From positions 1 to 64,000 of the forward strand of contig JBJTDR010000040.1 in NCBI GenBank assembly GCA_046092445.1: 64,000 nt of DNA, given 5' to 3'. Source of the stretch: CAIUPE01 sp046092445. Its GTDB lineage: Bacteria > Pseudomonadota > Alphaproteobacteria > Rhizobiales > Beijerinckiaceae. A model generated the notes under the pieces. It ran no database searches. It saw only the letters and a program-made list of their open reading frames with translations, and was not told where the DNA came from. The position numbers and the translations under genes are program-made. Shown here piece by piece: positions 17,305 through 26,248 of this stretch (position 1 is its first letter; every line of letters starts with the position of its first letter).

Positions 17305-18363
17305 ATGAAAGCAGCAAGACCGACAAACAGTGATAGTCCTGCTCGCCGACCACCGCGAACACGGACTGTGCCGCAGACGATTGAGCTTGAGGCAATCAAG
17401 GATCCGGAGGCTGAAAAGCCGCATGCTTCGACCGAAAAGGTCGAGGGCGACCCGCCGGAGACACCGCACGTGATCGATATGAAGGCTACGGGCAAGCGTT
17501 TTGATATGCGAATGGCGATTTCAGGCCTGGTCGGCGCCGGGATCGGGGCGGGTGTGCTGGCGTTGATGGTTTACGCGATGCCGGTCATCGATGTGCCGCA
17601 GCTCGAGCGGATGGTGGCAGCATCATCGGAACGCGTGCAGACCTCCGAAAACGACGTGCAGCTTCTGAAGGCAGAGATCAAGGCCATTAAAGACGAGGCC
17701 AAGCGTCAGGCCGATGCGTTGAATGCATTGCCGAAGCAGATGAGTATCGATCCGGCGGTGAATGACCGGCTCAAGGTGGTGGAAGCAACTCTGCAAGATT
17801 TGCAGGCCAAGGTGCCATCGACCGCTCAGGCACCGGGTAAAGCGGCGGCGCTTTTGGCCGGTGCGTTGCTTTTGCGGGAGAGTCTTGGCAGCGGCAAGCC
17901 TTTAACCCTCGATATCGCTGTTTTGAAAGCAGCGGGAGTGGATGCAGCCCGGCTTGCAGCGCTGGAGCCGTTTGCTTCGAGTGGGATTGCCACACCTGAC
18001 GCGTTGATAGAACAGCTCGGGACGTTTGCGCTGCCTGTTGCCGTCGTCACGCCACCGAAAGATGCCGCGGCCATGACGCTGACCGAACGCTTGCTCGAGA
18101 GTCTCGCCAAACTTGTGACGATTTCGGAATTGGAACCAAAAGCACCGCTACCCGAGGAGCGATTTCCGGCAATTGTTGCAGCACTTACAGTTGGTGATTC
18201 AGCAGGAGCAAAGATAGCTTTCGAGAAGATTCCAAAGGCAGATCAGCAACATATGGAGCGTTGGGCAAAGTATTTGAATGCGCGAATTGAGACGGAGACT
18301 CTCGTTGCCGATCTGATGAAAGAGGCATCTACCCGGCTCTCAGAGGAAGCGGGTGCGCCATGA
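17305..18363 (+). CDS. Mic60/mitofilin-like inner-membrane protein
   Basis: 352 residues. A polar, Pro/Glu-rich N-terminus (1-70) is followed by one TM helix (about 73-95, LVGAGIGAGVLALMVYAM), a predicted coiled coil (about 105-170, with LLKAEIKAIKDEAKRQ) and a C-terminal helical mitofilin-type domain. Alphaproteobacterial Mic60 is encoded between hemD and hemY and deforms membranes, as its mitochondrial counterpart does at cristae. That position is exactly matched here, and the last four bases overlap hemY. The assignment rests on architecture and synteny; individual residues are poorly conserved. Confidence 0.83.
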   Translation: MKAARPTNSDSPARRPPRTRTVPQTIELEAIKDPEAEKPHASTEKVEGDPPETPHVIDMKATGKRFDMRMAISGLVGAGIGAGVLALMVYAMPVIDVPQLERMVAASSERVQTSENDVQLLKAEIKAIKDEAKRQADALNALPKQMSIDPAVNDRLKVVEATLQDLQAKVPSTAQAPGKAAALLAGALLLRESLGSGKPLTLDIAVLKAAGVDAARLAALEPFASSGIATPDALIEQLGTFALPVAVVTPPKDAAAMTLTERLLESLAKLVTISELEPKAPLPEERFPAIVAALTVGDSAGAKIAFEKIPKADQQHMERWAKYLNARIETETLVADLMKEASTRLSEEAGAP

Positions 18364-20003
18364 TCAGGGTCTTGTTCACGCTCGGACTTCTCGCGCTCGT
18401 TGCTTTGGGATTGGCCGCTTTAGCGGATATGCCCGGCGTGATTTCGGTTGTTTTTGCTGGCAAAAGGATTGAGGCGTCGCTGTTGGTTGGAGGAACGGCT
18501 GTAATCATTCTGGCTGCTGCAATCGCTTTCATCTGGAGTGTGATCCGCTTTGTATTCCGGATCCCGGGGCTATGGTCGATTACATGGCGGGCGCGGCGGC
18601 GACACAAGGGGCAGGTCGCGCTTTCCCGTGGTTTGATCGCTGTTGGGTCGGGAGACGCAAAACTGGCACGCCGACAGGCAGCGGATGCGCTGCGTCTGTT
18701 GGGTAAGGAACCTCTGTCCCTGCTGCTGGCGGCGCAGGCGGCGCAGATCTCGGGCGAGCGGCGCGATGCCGAGACAGCGTTTCGCGATATGCTAGAGACA
18801 CCGGAGACGAAGCTTTTGGGTCTGAGAGGGTTGTTTGTCGAGGCGAAGCGACGAGGTGACGAGAACGTGGCTTATGGCTACAGCGAACAGGCGGCAGCAC
18901 TCTCGCCCGCTGCGATGTGGGCGAATGAGGCCATTCTCGAGTATCACGGGCGGACAAAAAATTGGCAGGCGGCGCTGAGTGCTTTGGATCGCGCGAGCCG
19001 GACGATCGATCGTGCGACGTTCAAACGGCATCGCGGGGTTCTACTGACGGCGCTTGCGATGGCGGCGGAGGAGAAAGATCCGGATGATGCGCTGGATAGG
19101 GCGCGTGAAGCTGTAAAATTAGCTCCTGATCTGGTTCCTGCGTCGGTTGTGCTGGCAAGGATTTATGCCAAACATGGTGAGTTCCGCAAGGCATCCAAGG
19201 TCATCGAGGCGGCGTGGAAGCGATCACCCCACCCCGAACTGGGCGTCGGATATCTCGCAATCCGTTCGGGGGATGCGGCGCGCGAGAGGATCGCTCGTGC
19301 GGAAGTACTCTTTTCTATTCAACCGGGGCATTCCGAAAGTCGGTTGCTCTTGGCAGAGGCGGCCATAGAGGCGCGGGAATTCGATCGGGCGCGGGAAGTG
19401 ATAGAGCCGCTTTCGTCGAGCCATCCGACGGTTCGGACCTGTCTGATCATGGCGGAGTTAGAGGAAATCGAGCATGGCAATGGTGGTCTTGTGAAGGAGT
19501 GGCTGGCGCGTGCATCGCGTGCGCCGCGCGATCCGCTGTGGATTGCGGACGGGGTCATGTCGGATCATTGGGCTCCGGTGTCTCCGGTGACGGGGCGTCT
19601 CGATGCGTTTTTATGGATGGTGCCTGTCGAAGCGATTGCAGATCGTCGGCTGGCCGAGGCGTTGGATGCCAATCTGGTAGCGGTGCGCAGCCGGCAGATT
19701 GAAGCCGACAAGACTGGTCATGCGGTATCGCTGGAGGATGACAGACAAGCAATTGCTTCTCAGTCGATGTCTCGGGTATCCGATGATCCGGGGGGGCGTC
19801 CAAGACGTGAGGGGACGCGGGCATCCGCTATACTTTCAGGCGCGGCATTTGCACGAGATGGCATGGGCGGGCGTAAGTCCGATCAGGGCAATGCTTCACC
19901 GCCCAGAATCGTTGAAGAGGTCGTTTTTCCTATCACTCAACCGCCCGACGATCCGGGTATTGATGCACCTGATATCGAGAGCGGGACGCGCTACCGGCAC
20001 TGA
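18360..20003 (+). CDS. hemY: HemY-type TPR membrane protein
   Basis: 547 residues. Two N-terminal TM helices (about 5-25 and 40-62) form the HemY_N domain, followed by an array of tetratricopeptide-like repeats to about residue 430 and a low-complexity, charged C-terminal tail of about 110 residues. This is the proteobacterial HemY (not the Bacillus oxidase). Its biochemical role is unsettled, and it is always linked to haem synthesis genes. The tail is longer than in E. coli HemY. It is coupled to mic60 by an ATGA overlap. Confidence 0.86.
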   Translation: MIRVLFTLGLLALVALGLAALADMPGVISVVFAGKRIEASLLVGGTAVIILAAAIAFIWSVIRFVFRIPGLWSITWRARRRHKGQVALSRGLIAVGSGDAKLARRQAADALRLLGKEPLSLLLAAQAAQISGERRDAETAFRDMLETPETKLLGLRGLFVEAKRRGDENVAYGYSEQAAALSPAAMWANEAILEYHGRTKNWQAALSALDRASRTIDRATFKRHRGVLLTALAMAAEEKDPDDALDRAREAVKLAPDLVPASVVLARIYAKHGEFRKASKVIEAAWKRSPHPELGVGYLAIRSGDAARERIARAEVLFSIQPGHSESRLLLAEAAIEAREFDRAREVIEPLSSSHPTVRTCLIMAELEEIEHGNGGLVKEWLARASRAPRDPLWIADGVMSDHWAPVSPVTGRLDAFLWMVPVEAIADRRLAEALDANLVAVRSRQIEADKTGHAVSLEDDRQAIASQSMSRVSDDPGGRPRREGTRASAILSGAAFARDGMGGRKSDQGNASPPRIVEEVVFPITQPPDDPGIDAPDIESGTRYRH

Positions 20004-20054
20004 CTAGCAGGGTTGCCCGACCAATGATTGGCTCGGCGCTTGATGTGGTTTCGC

Positions 20055-20083
20055 TTGCCAATCAGCGCGAATTCGGGCATATC
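20055..20083 (+). promoter_or_regulatory. Candidate promoter of tRNA-Thr
   Basis: TTGCCA at 20055-20060 and CATATC at 20078-20083, separated by 17 bases, end ten bases before the mature tRNA. The spacing is right for the housekeeping sigma factor; the -10 match is only moderate. Confidence 0.4.
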
Positions 20084-20093
20084 ACGCGGCGTT

Positions 20094-20169
20094 GCCGCTT
20101 TAGCTCAGCCGGTAGAGCACCGCTTTCGTAAAGCGGGGGTCAGGTGTTCGAGTCACCTAAGCGGCACCA
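20094..20169 (+). tRNA. tRNA-Thr (anticodon CGT)
   Basis: 76 bases with a perfect 7-bp acceptor stem GCCGCTT/AAGCGGC, D arm GCTC/GAGC, anticodon stem CCGCT/AGCGG around TTCGTAA (anticodon CGT), T arm AGGTG/CACCT with TTCGAGT, and an encoded ACCA end. It reads ACG. It lies 90 bases after hemY and converges on the hydratase gene. Confidence 0.97.
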
Positions 20170-20178
20170 CTGCCTGTA

Positions 20179-20955
20179 CTATCTGACCTCCATCGTCACT
20201 TCACCAAAATCATCCAGCTCTATCAAGACCGTATCGCCCGCATTTACCCAACGTGTTTCGACGAGGCTTCCGAGCAGTATGACATGGCCCTTTTCGAGGC
20301 CAAGGCCGCGTGCGTGGCGGGATCGGGCGAGCCAGAGCAGGGCCTCAAACGGGTGGCCCATGACGAGTGCGCCGCTTCCCTCCCCGACTGGGACGCCATT
20401 GATCTCCATCCGTCCCGTGATGGCGGACAGGTCGCATTTCTGCCAGTCTGTGACGGGCTTGCCCAGCACACAGCCCGCATTGAAAAAATTGTCGGCGATG
20501 AGTGTTTCGACGCCTAATGTCCGATAATCCGCATAGCGGTCGTCAACAATCTCGATTGCGGCCATCACGGCACCAACGGCATTGGTGACGGAGGCGAGCG
20601 AGGGCGGATGGTCATTTGCAGGAATATTTTTGCCGAGGATGACCGCAATTTCGCATTCCACACCGGGGCGAAGATAGTCGACACGGTTGATCGCTGCCTT
20701 TTCGTGGAAGCAGGATTTTGAAAACATGTCACCCGCGCACGGGCTGCCAATGTTCAAAAACTTCTGCATGACCGGCGTTGTACAGCCGATTTTGTGGCCG
20801 ATGATCGGGCCGAGACCAGCTTGCGACAGAAGTTGATTGTTTGTAGCTTGCAAACGATAGGCCTCTTCTTCGGAAAATGGCCTGTGAGCTTCATCACACG
20901 TTATAGGAACGCGCTTGAGGCGCATTTTGACGAGAGAGTGGGGCCGGTGCTGCAT
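20179..20955 (-). CDS. 2-keto-4-pentenoate hydratase family protein
   Basis: About 258 residues of the FAH-fold hydratase/decarboxylase group (MhpD/TesE/XylJ). IGHKIGCTTPVMQ, PGVECEIAVILG, a CAAIEIVDDR-like segment (AAIEIVDDRYADY) and the GSLVETRWVNAGDTV end are typical. Members hydrate 2-hydroxypenta-2,4-dienoate in aromatic meta-cleavage, but no other ring-cleavage genes are nearby, so the substrate is uncertain. The start is ambiguous: TTG at 20976, ATG at 20955 or ATG at 20925; none has a clear ribosome site. It lies downstream of hemA on the same strand. Confidence 0.82.
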   Translation of the reverse strand: MQHRPHSLVKMRLKRVPITCDEAHRPFSEEEAYRLQATNNQLLSQAGLGPIIGHKIGCTTPVMQKFLNIGSPCAGDMFSKSCFHEKAAINRVDYLRPGVECEIAVILGKNIPANDHPPSLASVTNAVGAVMAAIEIVDDRYADYRTLGVETLIADNFFNAGCVLGKPVTDWQKCDLSAITGRMEINGVPVGEGSGALVMGHPFEALLWLARSRHARGLGLEKGHVILLGSLVETRWVNAGDTVLIELDDFGEVTMEVR

Positions 20956-21003
20956 GGTTATCCCAAGGGCGTGCAAGTCTAATCAAGTCTGGCACATTAC
21001 CTT

Positions 21004-21015
21004 GTTTGCGCAAAC
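21004..21015. promoter_or_regulatory. Perfect 12-base palindrome between hemA and hydratase
   Basis: GTTTGC/GCAAAC is perfectly symmetric and lies in the short gap between the hemA stop and the hydratase start. It could be a regulator site for the hydratase or chance; there is no T-run to make it a terminator. Confidence 0.3.
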
Positions 21016-21033
21016 CCCTCGAGATCAAACCCT

Positions 21034-22254
21034 TCAGGCAGCCACGCTTGCCCGGCTCAACGCGCAATGTGACCATATTTCGCTGAGTGCATCGACCAGT
21101 CGATCGATATCGGTATCGTCGTGGAGCGGGGAGGGCGTAATCCTGAGCCGCTCCGTTCCGCGGGACACAGTCGGATAATTGATCGGCTGGACATAGATGC
21201 CGTGATGTTCGAGCAGCCAGTCGGAAATCATTTTGCACTTTTTGGGGTCACCCACCATGACAGGAATGATGTGGCTGGCATTTTTCATCGTCGGAATACC
21301 AAGTGCGGCCAATCGGTGACGGACCTGCCGGACGCGGCTCTGATGGCGTTGCCTCTCGGCGCTTGAAACTTTCAAATGTTGCACGCTCGCCAACGCACCC
21401 GCAGCGACAGCCGGGGGGAGTGCGGTCGTAAATATGAAACCTGAGGCAAAGCTGCGGACGAAGTCGCACAGAGCTTCTGATCCTGCGATATAACCACCCA
21501 TGACACCGAATGCTTTCCCAAGTGTCCCCTCGATGATTGTCAAACGGTCCATCAGATTTTCGCGCTCGGCAATGCCGCCGCCACGGGGCCCATAGAGGCC
21601 GACTGCATGAACTTCATCAAGGTAGGTCATCGCGCCATGGGCATCGGCGACATCGCATATTTCCTTGATCGGGGCGATATCGCCATCCATCGAGTAGACG
21701 CTCTCGAACGCGACGAGTTTCGGTCGTCTCGGATCGATTTGGGACAGAAGTGTATTCAGATGTTCGGGGTCATTGTGACGGAAGATGTGGCGTTCGGCTT
21801 TGCTGTGGCGGATCCCCTCGATCATCGACGCATGGTTTCCTGCGTCGGACAGAACAACGCATTCAGGGAGTTTTGCCGCCAGTGTGCCGAGAGCTGCCCA
21901 ATTGGAGACATAGCCGGAGGTGAACAGTAACGCCGCTTCCTTGCCGTGCAGATCTGCGAGCTCCTGCTCGAGAAGAACGTGATAGTGATTGGTGCCCGAA
22001 ATGTTACGTGTACCGCCCGCTCCGGCACCGCATTTTTCGAGTGCAGTATGCATAGCGTCGAGTACCGTGCGGTTCTGACCCATGCCGAGATAGTCGTTGG
22101 AGCACCAGACGGTGACCTCCCGATCTCCCGCGCGGTCATGGCGGATGGCGCGTGGAAACTCGCCCGCCTTGCGTTCCAGATCGGCGAACACGCGATACCT
22201 GCCTTCAGCGCGGAGTATATCCAATTCAGCGGTAAAAAAATCTTCGTATTTCAA
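21034..22254 (-). CDS. hemA: 5-aminolevulinate synthase
   Basis: 406 residues. This PLP enzyme condenses glycine and succinyl-CoA to 5-aminolevulinate, the alphaproteobacterial (C4/Shemin) entry to tetrapyrroles. The N-terminus MKYEDFFTAELDILRAEGRY is characteristic, as are VWCSNDYLGMGQ and the PLP lysine in IEGTLGKAFGVMGGY. It is preceded on the same strand by cytochrome b561 and cytochrome c' genes, 108 bases away from the former. It is separated by several genes from hemCDY, so it is regulated independently of them. Confidence 0.96.
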   Translation of the reverse strand: MKYEDFFTAELDILRAEGRYRVFADLERKAGEFPRAIRHDRAGDREVTVWCSNDYLGMGQNRTVLDAMHTALEKCGAGAGGTRNISGTNHYHVLLEQELADLHGKEAALLFTSGYVSNWAALGTLAAKLPECVVLSDAGNHASMIEGIRHSKAERHIFRHNDPEHLNTLLSQIDPRRPKLVAFESVYSMDGDIAPIKEICDVADAHGAMTYLDEVHAVGLYGPRGGGIAERENLMDRLTIIEGTLGKAFGVMGGYIAGSEALCDFVRSFASGFIFTTALPPAVAAGALASVQHLKVSSAERQRHQSRVRQVRHRLAALGIPTMKNASHIIPVMVGDPKKCKMISDWLLEHHGIYVQPINYPTVSRGTERLRITPSPLHDDTDIDRLVDALSEIWSHCALSRASVAA

Positions 22255-22362
22255 GACAAGAACTCCGGAAAGCGCCCTTTGAGGATATAATCAAGGCGAT
22301 TTTGTGATTTCGCAATCCGAAGCATCAATGGTTTTCGCTTGCGGTATTGCGCAGTCTTTCGA

Positions 22363-22968
22363 TTATTCCGGTCGGGTGGTGCGTGGACTCGAAGGAGATT
22401 TGTTCGACATGGACCAAAACATCCGCGCAAAGATCGGATGCCCCATGGCTTGGTGGATCAAAGCCAGAGTGGCATGGCCGATGAGATAGGCCCACATGAA
22501 ATTGGACAAGATTTCATGGACCTCGAGAATGAGTTTACCGGGCGCGGTACCCTGAAAGAGGAAATAGTAAAGCGTGCCACTTGTCGCCATGGCGGTGACG
22601 ACGAGCAGCCCAAGCCCATGGACCGCGCTCGACAAGCCGCCATGATCATCTTCCGGCAGGCGAAAGGAGATAAGAATCCGCAGATGTTTGCGGATATCTG
22701 CGTATAGCGCCTGACGACGTGTTGACGAAAACCATGGGATCAATTCGGAAAGGCTGGTTTCACGGCGCCTTAAGAGTGACCAGATCCAGAATGCCAAAAC
22801 GGTGACGAAGCCTGCTATCCCTATCCATGTGTGGAGTTGATAGGGAAGCTCAGGTTCCTCGCCCGGCAAAGGACGCTCGATGAAGTTGCTGCCGATCAAT
22901 TGATGAATGACGATTGCAAGAAGCAGGAAATGGAGAATGCGGGTAGTGATGGAGCGCGAGAGTGTCAT
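22363..22968 (-). CDS. Cytochrome b561 family membrane protein
   Basis: 201 residues with four hydrophobic helices and pairs of membrane histidines (HFLLLAIVIHQL; YQLHTWIGIAG; VHGLGLLVV; VHEILSNFMW), as in two-haem b561 electron carriers of the YceJ type. It probably passes electrons between the quinone pool and a periplasmic partner. It follows the cytochrome c' gene by 79 bases on the same strand; fused or adjacent b561/c' pairs are known in proteobacteria, so the two likely function together. Confidence 0.88.
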   Translation of the reverse strand: MTLSRSITTRILHFLLLAIVIHQLIGSNFIERPLPGEEPELPYQLHTWIGIAGFVTVLAFWIWSLLRRRETSLSELIPWFSSTRRQALYADIRKHLRILISFRLPEDDHGGLSSAVHGLGLLVVTAMATSGTLYYFLFQGTAPGKLILEVHEILSNFMWAYLIGHATLALIHQAMGHPIFARMFWSMSNKSPSSPRTTRPE

Positions 22969-23047
22969 TGGATTTGGAACCTTCCGTAACGCGTCGGGTG
23001 ATCAGGTTCTTGAAACGACGGATCAGCGATCAGCAGATTGATTTCAA

Positions 23048-23443
23048 TCAATTTGCATATTTGTCATGGCACGAACCGCAATTTGCTGCGACTTTTGCAT
23101 AGGCTGCTTTGAAACTGTCACGCGTTCCGAGATTGCCCATCGCACCGCGGATGTCGCTGCCGAATTGGTCAAACCGGGCTCGTAAATCCTTACCCTCGGC
23201 TGAGTCGGGCGAGATACGGCCGGAGAGTTCCGTCTGGCCTGCAAGATACAGTTCGAGGATACCCTTGGCAGTCGCTTGATCGTAGGGTGTTGCGCCAGTG
23301 ATAAGCTCTTTGGCAAGTGCGTTTTGCGGCTTCCAGGTCTTCATGATTGTTTTGAGGCTATCTTTTGCATTGACGATGGCCGTAGAGATCAAAAGTAGGG
23401 ACATCGCGATGGCAATTAAAGAGAGGGAAAAACGGGGCTTCAT
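23048..23443 (-). CDS. Cytochrome c' (class II c-type cytochrome)
   Basis: 131 residues: a Sec signal peptide (about 1-26, hydrophobic LSLIAIAMSLLLIS, cleavage after VNA), a four-helix domain, and the haem-binding CGSCH eight residues from the C-terminus, the defining position in cytochrome c'. These periplasmic proteins bind NO or CO at the open haem face. The ATG at 23443 has AAGGA five bases upstream. The cytochrome c maturation genes at 40-41 kb would attach its haem. An inverted repeat lies upstream at 23504-23530. Confidence 0.92.
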   Translation of the reverse strand: MKPRFSLSLIAIAMSLLLISTAIVNAKDSLKTIMKTWKPQNALAKELITGATPYDQATAKGILELYLAGQTELSGRISPDSAEGKDLRARFDQFGSDIRGAMGNLGTRDSFKAAYAKVAANCGSCHDKYAN

Positions 23444-23503
23444 CAAAATCCTTTATGGCATTCTGCGGGTTCGATAATATTCAATGCGACGCTTCACGTT
23501 TGA

Positions 23504-23530
23504 TTGCCATTTGTGCCTATAATATGGCAA
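23504..23530. promoter_or_regulatory. Inverted repeat upstream of cytochrome c'
   Basis: TTGCCAT-N13-ATGGCAA, perfect 7-base arms, 61 bases upstream of the cytochrome c' start. It could bind a dimeric regulator. It is not a recognisable FNR, NnrR or NsrR site, so the protein is unknown. Confidence 0.4.
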
Positions 23531-23600
23531 AATTGAAGGAGGTTCTGCTTGATTGCGGCAGAAGCGAGAATCGAGACATTATCAACTTTGCACAGGCCAT

Positions 23601-24239
23601 CTAACTTGTTAGCTGACGGATTCTTTCAGCGATCGCGGTACCGATGGCTCGGTGGTTGTCGGAATCGAAATGAATCCCGTCGATGGGGGAAACCTTTGCC
23701 ACTGTTCCGGCATCAAGGAAGCTCGCGCCATGGCGCTCCGCCTGGGACTGCATTGCGGCTGCCAGATAACGGGATTTTTCAGTGCCACCCGCGAACATGG
23801 TTGCCAGCCAGCCTGTTTCGAGGATTGGCGGGGCCGCAACGACAAGGATTTTGGGGGACCTGCCGGAAAGGTTGGTGGTTGTCTTGATAATCATTAACAA
23901 CGCACCGACGCCGTAAGCAATATCCTCTGCATTCACGTTGAAGCGCGCTTTGAGATCATTGACGCCGAGCATCAAAATCACAGAGTCGAGGGGCCAGTGG
24001 CTCTCGAGACATGGCAGGAGATATCTCCTGCCATTCTTGTGGGTGCCTTCAATAGGATCATCATGGACTGTCGTGCGGGCGGGCAGGCCTTCTTCGATCA
24101 AGGTGTACCCTGCCCCTAAAATGGCCTGAGCGACGCCCGGCCAGCGTTCTGACGGACCGAGGCGCCGGATATCGTCGGGTCCGGACATTGGCGCGGTGCC
24201 ATGCGTGTTCGAGTCGCCATAGCAAAGGACGCGGATCAT
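23601..24239 (-). CDS. SGNH/GDSL-family esterase
   Basis: 212 residues, cytoplasmic (no signal peptide). The SGNH blocks are clear: block I VLCYGDSNTHGT with the nucleophile serine, block III GVNDLK, and block V DGIHFDSDNHRAIG with the catalytic Asp and His. It resembles the short rhizobial arylesterases (octameric GDSL esterases). The physiological substrate is unknown. It is a single gene between an MFS transporter and cytochrome c', all on the minus strand. Confidence 0.9.
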   Translation of the reverse strand: MIRVLCYGDSNTHGTAPMSGPDDIRRLGPSERWPGVAQAILGAGYTLIEEGLPARTTVHDDPIEGTHKNGRRYLLPCLESHWPLDSVILMLGVNDLKARFNVNAEDIAYGVGALLMIIKTTTNLSGRSPKILVVAAPPILETGWLATMFAGGTEKSRYLAAAMQSQAERHGASFLDAGTVAKVSPIDGIHFDSDNHRAIGTAIAERIRQLTS

Positions 24240-24332
24240 GGACGTGTCTCCGGTTCAAACAGAAATGAATAATGGCCCTTGAAGAAGTCTCAATGCAAGA
24301 GGGGCAGAATTCATGAACGCTCCGTGATGACG

Positions 24333-25475
24333 TCAGCGATTGGCTATGCGTGAGTTCAGCAAGACCAGGATCAGCAGAGCAGCGATACCTGAAAACGCGA
24401 TTGCAAGGTTCGAAATCTGGGCGATGGGTCCGATCAAAGCGGGGCCGATCAGAATTCCGAGATAGCCTAGCGTGGTGACGGCGCTGACGGCGAGAGAGCT
24501 CGGCATGACGGTTTGATGGCCAATCGCACTAAAGAGGACGGGGACAATATTTGCCGCACCGATCCCCACCAAGGCAAAGCCGAAGAGGCTCAAAGGCCAA
24601 TCCGGGCTCCAGACGGCAACCAGAATGCCAATCATGGCAATAGAGCCGCCCGCCAACATGATCGTGCGACTGCCGAGAAGGCTGACGGTGCGGTCGCCGG
24701 TCAGACGACCGATCGTCATCGTGATGGCGAATACGGCATAGCCAAGGCCCGCCCGCGAAGGGTCAAGACCTTGCCGGGTTGTAAGGACGAGGGCACTCCA
24801 ATCCAGAATTGCTCCCTCCATCAAGAACAGGATGAAGCAGAGAACTCCGATCAAGAGGACTTTGCCGCGCGGCCAGACGAAGAGCTGTGAGGGTTGATCG
24901 CTTGATGCATGAGGCAGCAAAGACGGGCTGAAGACGCTCAACAACACAAGAGCCAGCATGACGACACAGAGGGCCGAGACAAAGGGTGAGGCACCCATCC
25001 AGAGCAGGCAGCTGACACCGCCAGAGCCCACAATGCCGCCAACGCTGAAAAGGCCGTGGAAACCCGACATCATTGTTCGTCCGCTTGCACGCTCGACAAT
25101 GACGGCCTGAATATTCATAGCCACGTCGATGATCCCCATGCCCGCACCAAAAGCCAGTAGCGCAATACCAAGCATCGGAATTGATTGGACAAACACGAGC
25201 GCGGGAAGTGCTGCACAAATCATGAGACCGGCGCTGATGATCACACGCCGACAGCCAAAGCGGTTGACCAGTGCTCCTGTCATCGGCATGCCAATGATCG
25301 AGCCAAGCCCGAGGCAAAGCAGGAGAAGACCAAGCATGGCTTCATTCGCGCCGGTTCGCTCCTTGGCAAATGGGATCAAGGGTGCCCAGGCCGACATTGT
25401 AAAGCCCGCGATGAAGAATGCAGCGCGCGTCGCGTATTGCTGGCGGACGAGGAGAGAGGGTGGGGAGGCTGTCAT
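24333..25475 (-). CDS. MFS transporter
   Basis: About 380 residues with 12 predicted TM helices of the major facilitator superfamily. The loop 2-3 motif region reads TGALVNRFGCRRVI. The overall pattern, including FHGLFSVGGIVGSGG, resembles the YbjJ/fucose-permease-like group, whose substrates are sugars or drugs. The ATG at 25475 is preferred to a TTG two codons earlier. It follows frcK on the same strand after 113 bases; a functional link to fructose is not shown. Confidence 0.86.
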   Translation of the reverse strand: MTASPPSLLVRQQYATRAAFFIAGFTMSAWAPLIPFAKERTGANEAMLGLLLLCLGLGSIIGMPMTGALVNRFGCRRVIISAGLMICAALPALVFVQSIPMLGIALLAFGAGMGIIDVAMNIQAVIVERASGRTMMSGFHGLFSVGGIVGSGGVSCLLWMGASPFVSALCVVMLALVLLSVFSPSLLPHASSDQPSQLFVWPRGKVLLIGVLCFILFLMEGAILDWSALVLTTRQGLDPSRAGLGYAVFAITMTIGRLTGDRTVSLLGSRTIMLAGGSIAMIGILVAVWSPDWPLSLFGFALVGIGAANIVPVLFSAIGHQTVMPSSLAVSAVTTLGYLGILIGPALIGPIAQISNLAIAFSGIAALLILVLLNSRIANR

Positions 25476-25588
25476 GGTCAAAACTGTTGAAGCAAATGCG
25501 TCACGATCAAATGCTCCCTATGCCAGTATAGGCCTGTTGCGCTGGAGCTTGGGTCACACAGGTTTTTATGCGTCGTCCAGTTGGGGTG

Positions 25589-26242
25589 TCATGAACCGAG
25601 GACAATATCTGCGGGCAGACTTTCATTGAGGATGAGTGCCGCATTCACAAGATCATTACCCCGCGCGCGCAGTTCGGCGGATTTTTGATCAAGCCCGTAG
25701 TCGAGCCAGCGGCGGATAAGCCGTTTCTCGATGACTCGAAGAGGCGGGGCGATAAAAATCTTTAGATCAAACAGGGCAGGAAGTTCGGACCAGGGGAACC
25801 GGCTGAAAAGGAGGTAATTGCCCTCGATGATGATGATGCGGTGATGAGAACTGATCAACCGCGCGGAGGCCCGCGAAAGATCTTGCGCGCGATCGAAAAC
25901 AGGGACGGCTATTTCGTCGGAGACTGGCAGTCCAGATTTAGATCGAAGGCGGCGGACGAGTGCAATGAATCCGTCGGAATCGAAGGTTTCAGGAGCGCCT
26001 TTCTTTGTGCGGAGACCCTTTTCATCGAGAACGGCATTATCGTAGTGGAAACCGTCCATCGGCAAAACAGCTGCCGGTTTATCAGGTAAAGCGTCATTCA
26101 ACTCGCGAACGAGCGCCTCTGCCAAGGTCGACTTGCCGGCACCGGGCGGGCCTGCAATCGCGATGATCAGCCGCTCGACCCGATGATTAGTTTCCAGAAT
26201 TCGGGGAACGAGTGACGCTAAATTTTCGGCAGTCGATGACAT
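25589..26242 (-). CDS. frcK: P-loop sugar/nucleoside kinase, FrcK-like
   Basis: 217 residues of the uridine-kinase/pantothenate-kinase-like P-loop family: Walker A AGPPGAGKSTLAE, a PMDGFHYDN segment as in PanK/Udk, and IIIIEGNYLLF. In Sinorhizobium the fourth gene of frcBCAK encodes this protein, proposed to act on imported fructose; direct biochemistry is limited. It starts six bases after frcA ends, so it belongs to the same operon. Confidence 0.84.
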   Translation of the reverse strand: MSSTAENLASLVPRILETNHRVERLIIAIAGPPGAGKSTLAEALVRELNDALPDKPAAVLPMDGFHYDNAVLDEKGLRTKKGAPETFDSDGFIALVRRLRSKSGLPVSDEIAVPVFDRAQDLSRASARLISSHHRIIIIEGNYLLFSRFPWSELPALFDLKIFIAPPLRVIEKRLIRRWLDYGLDQKSAELRARGNDLVNAALILNESLPADIVLGS

Positions 26243-26248
26243 GGCAGA

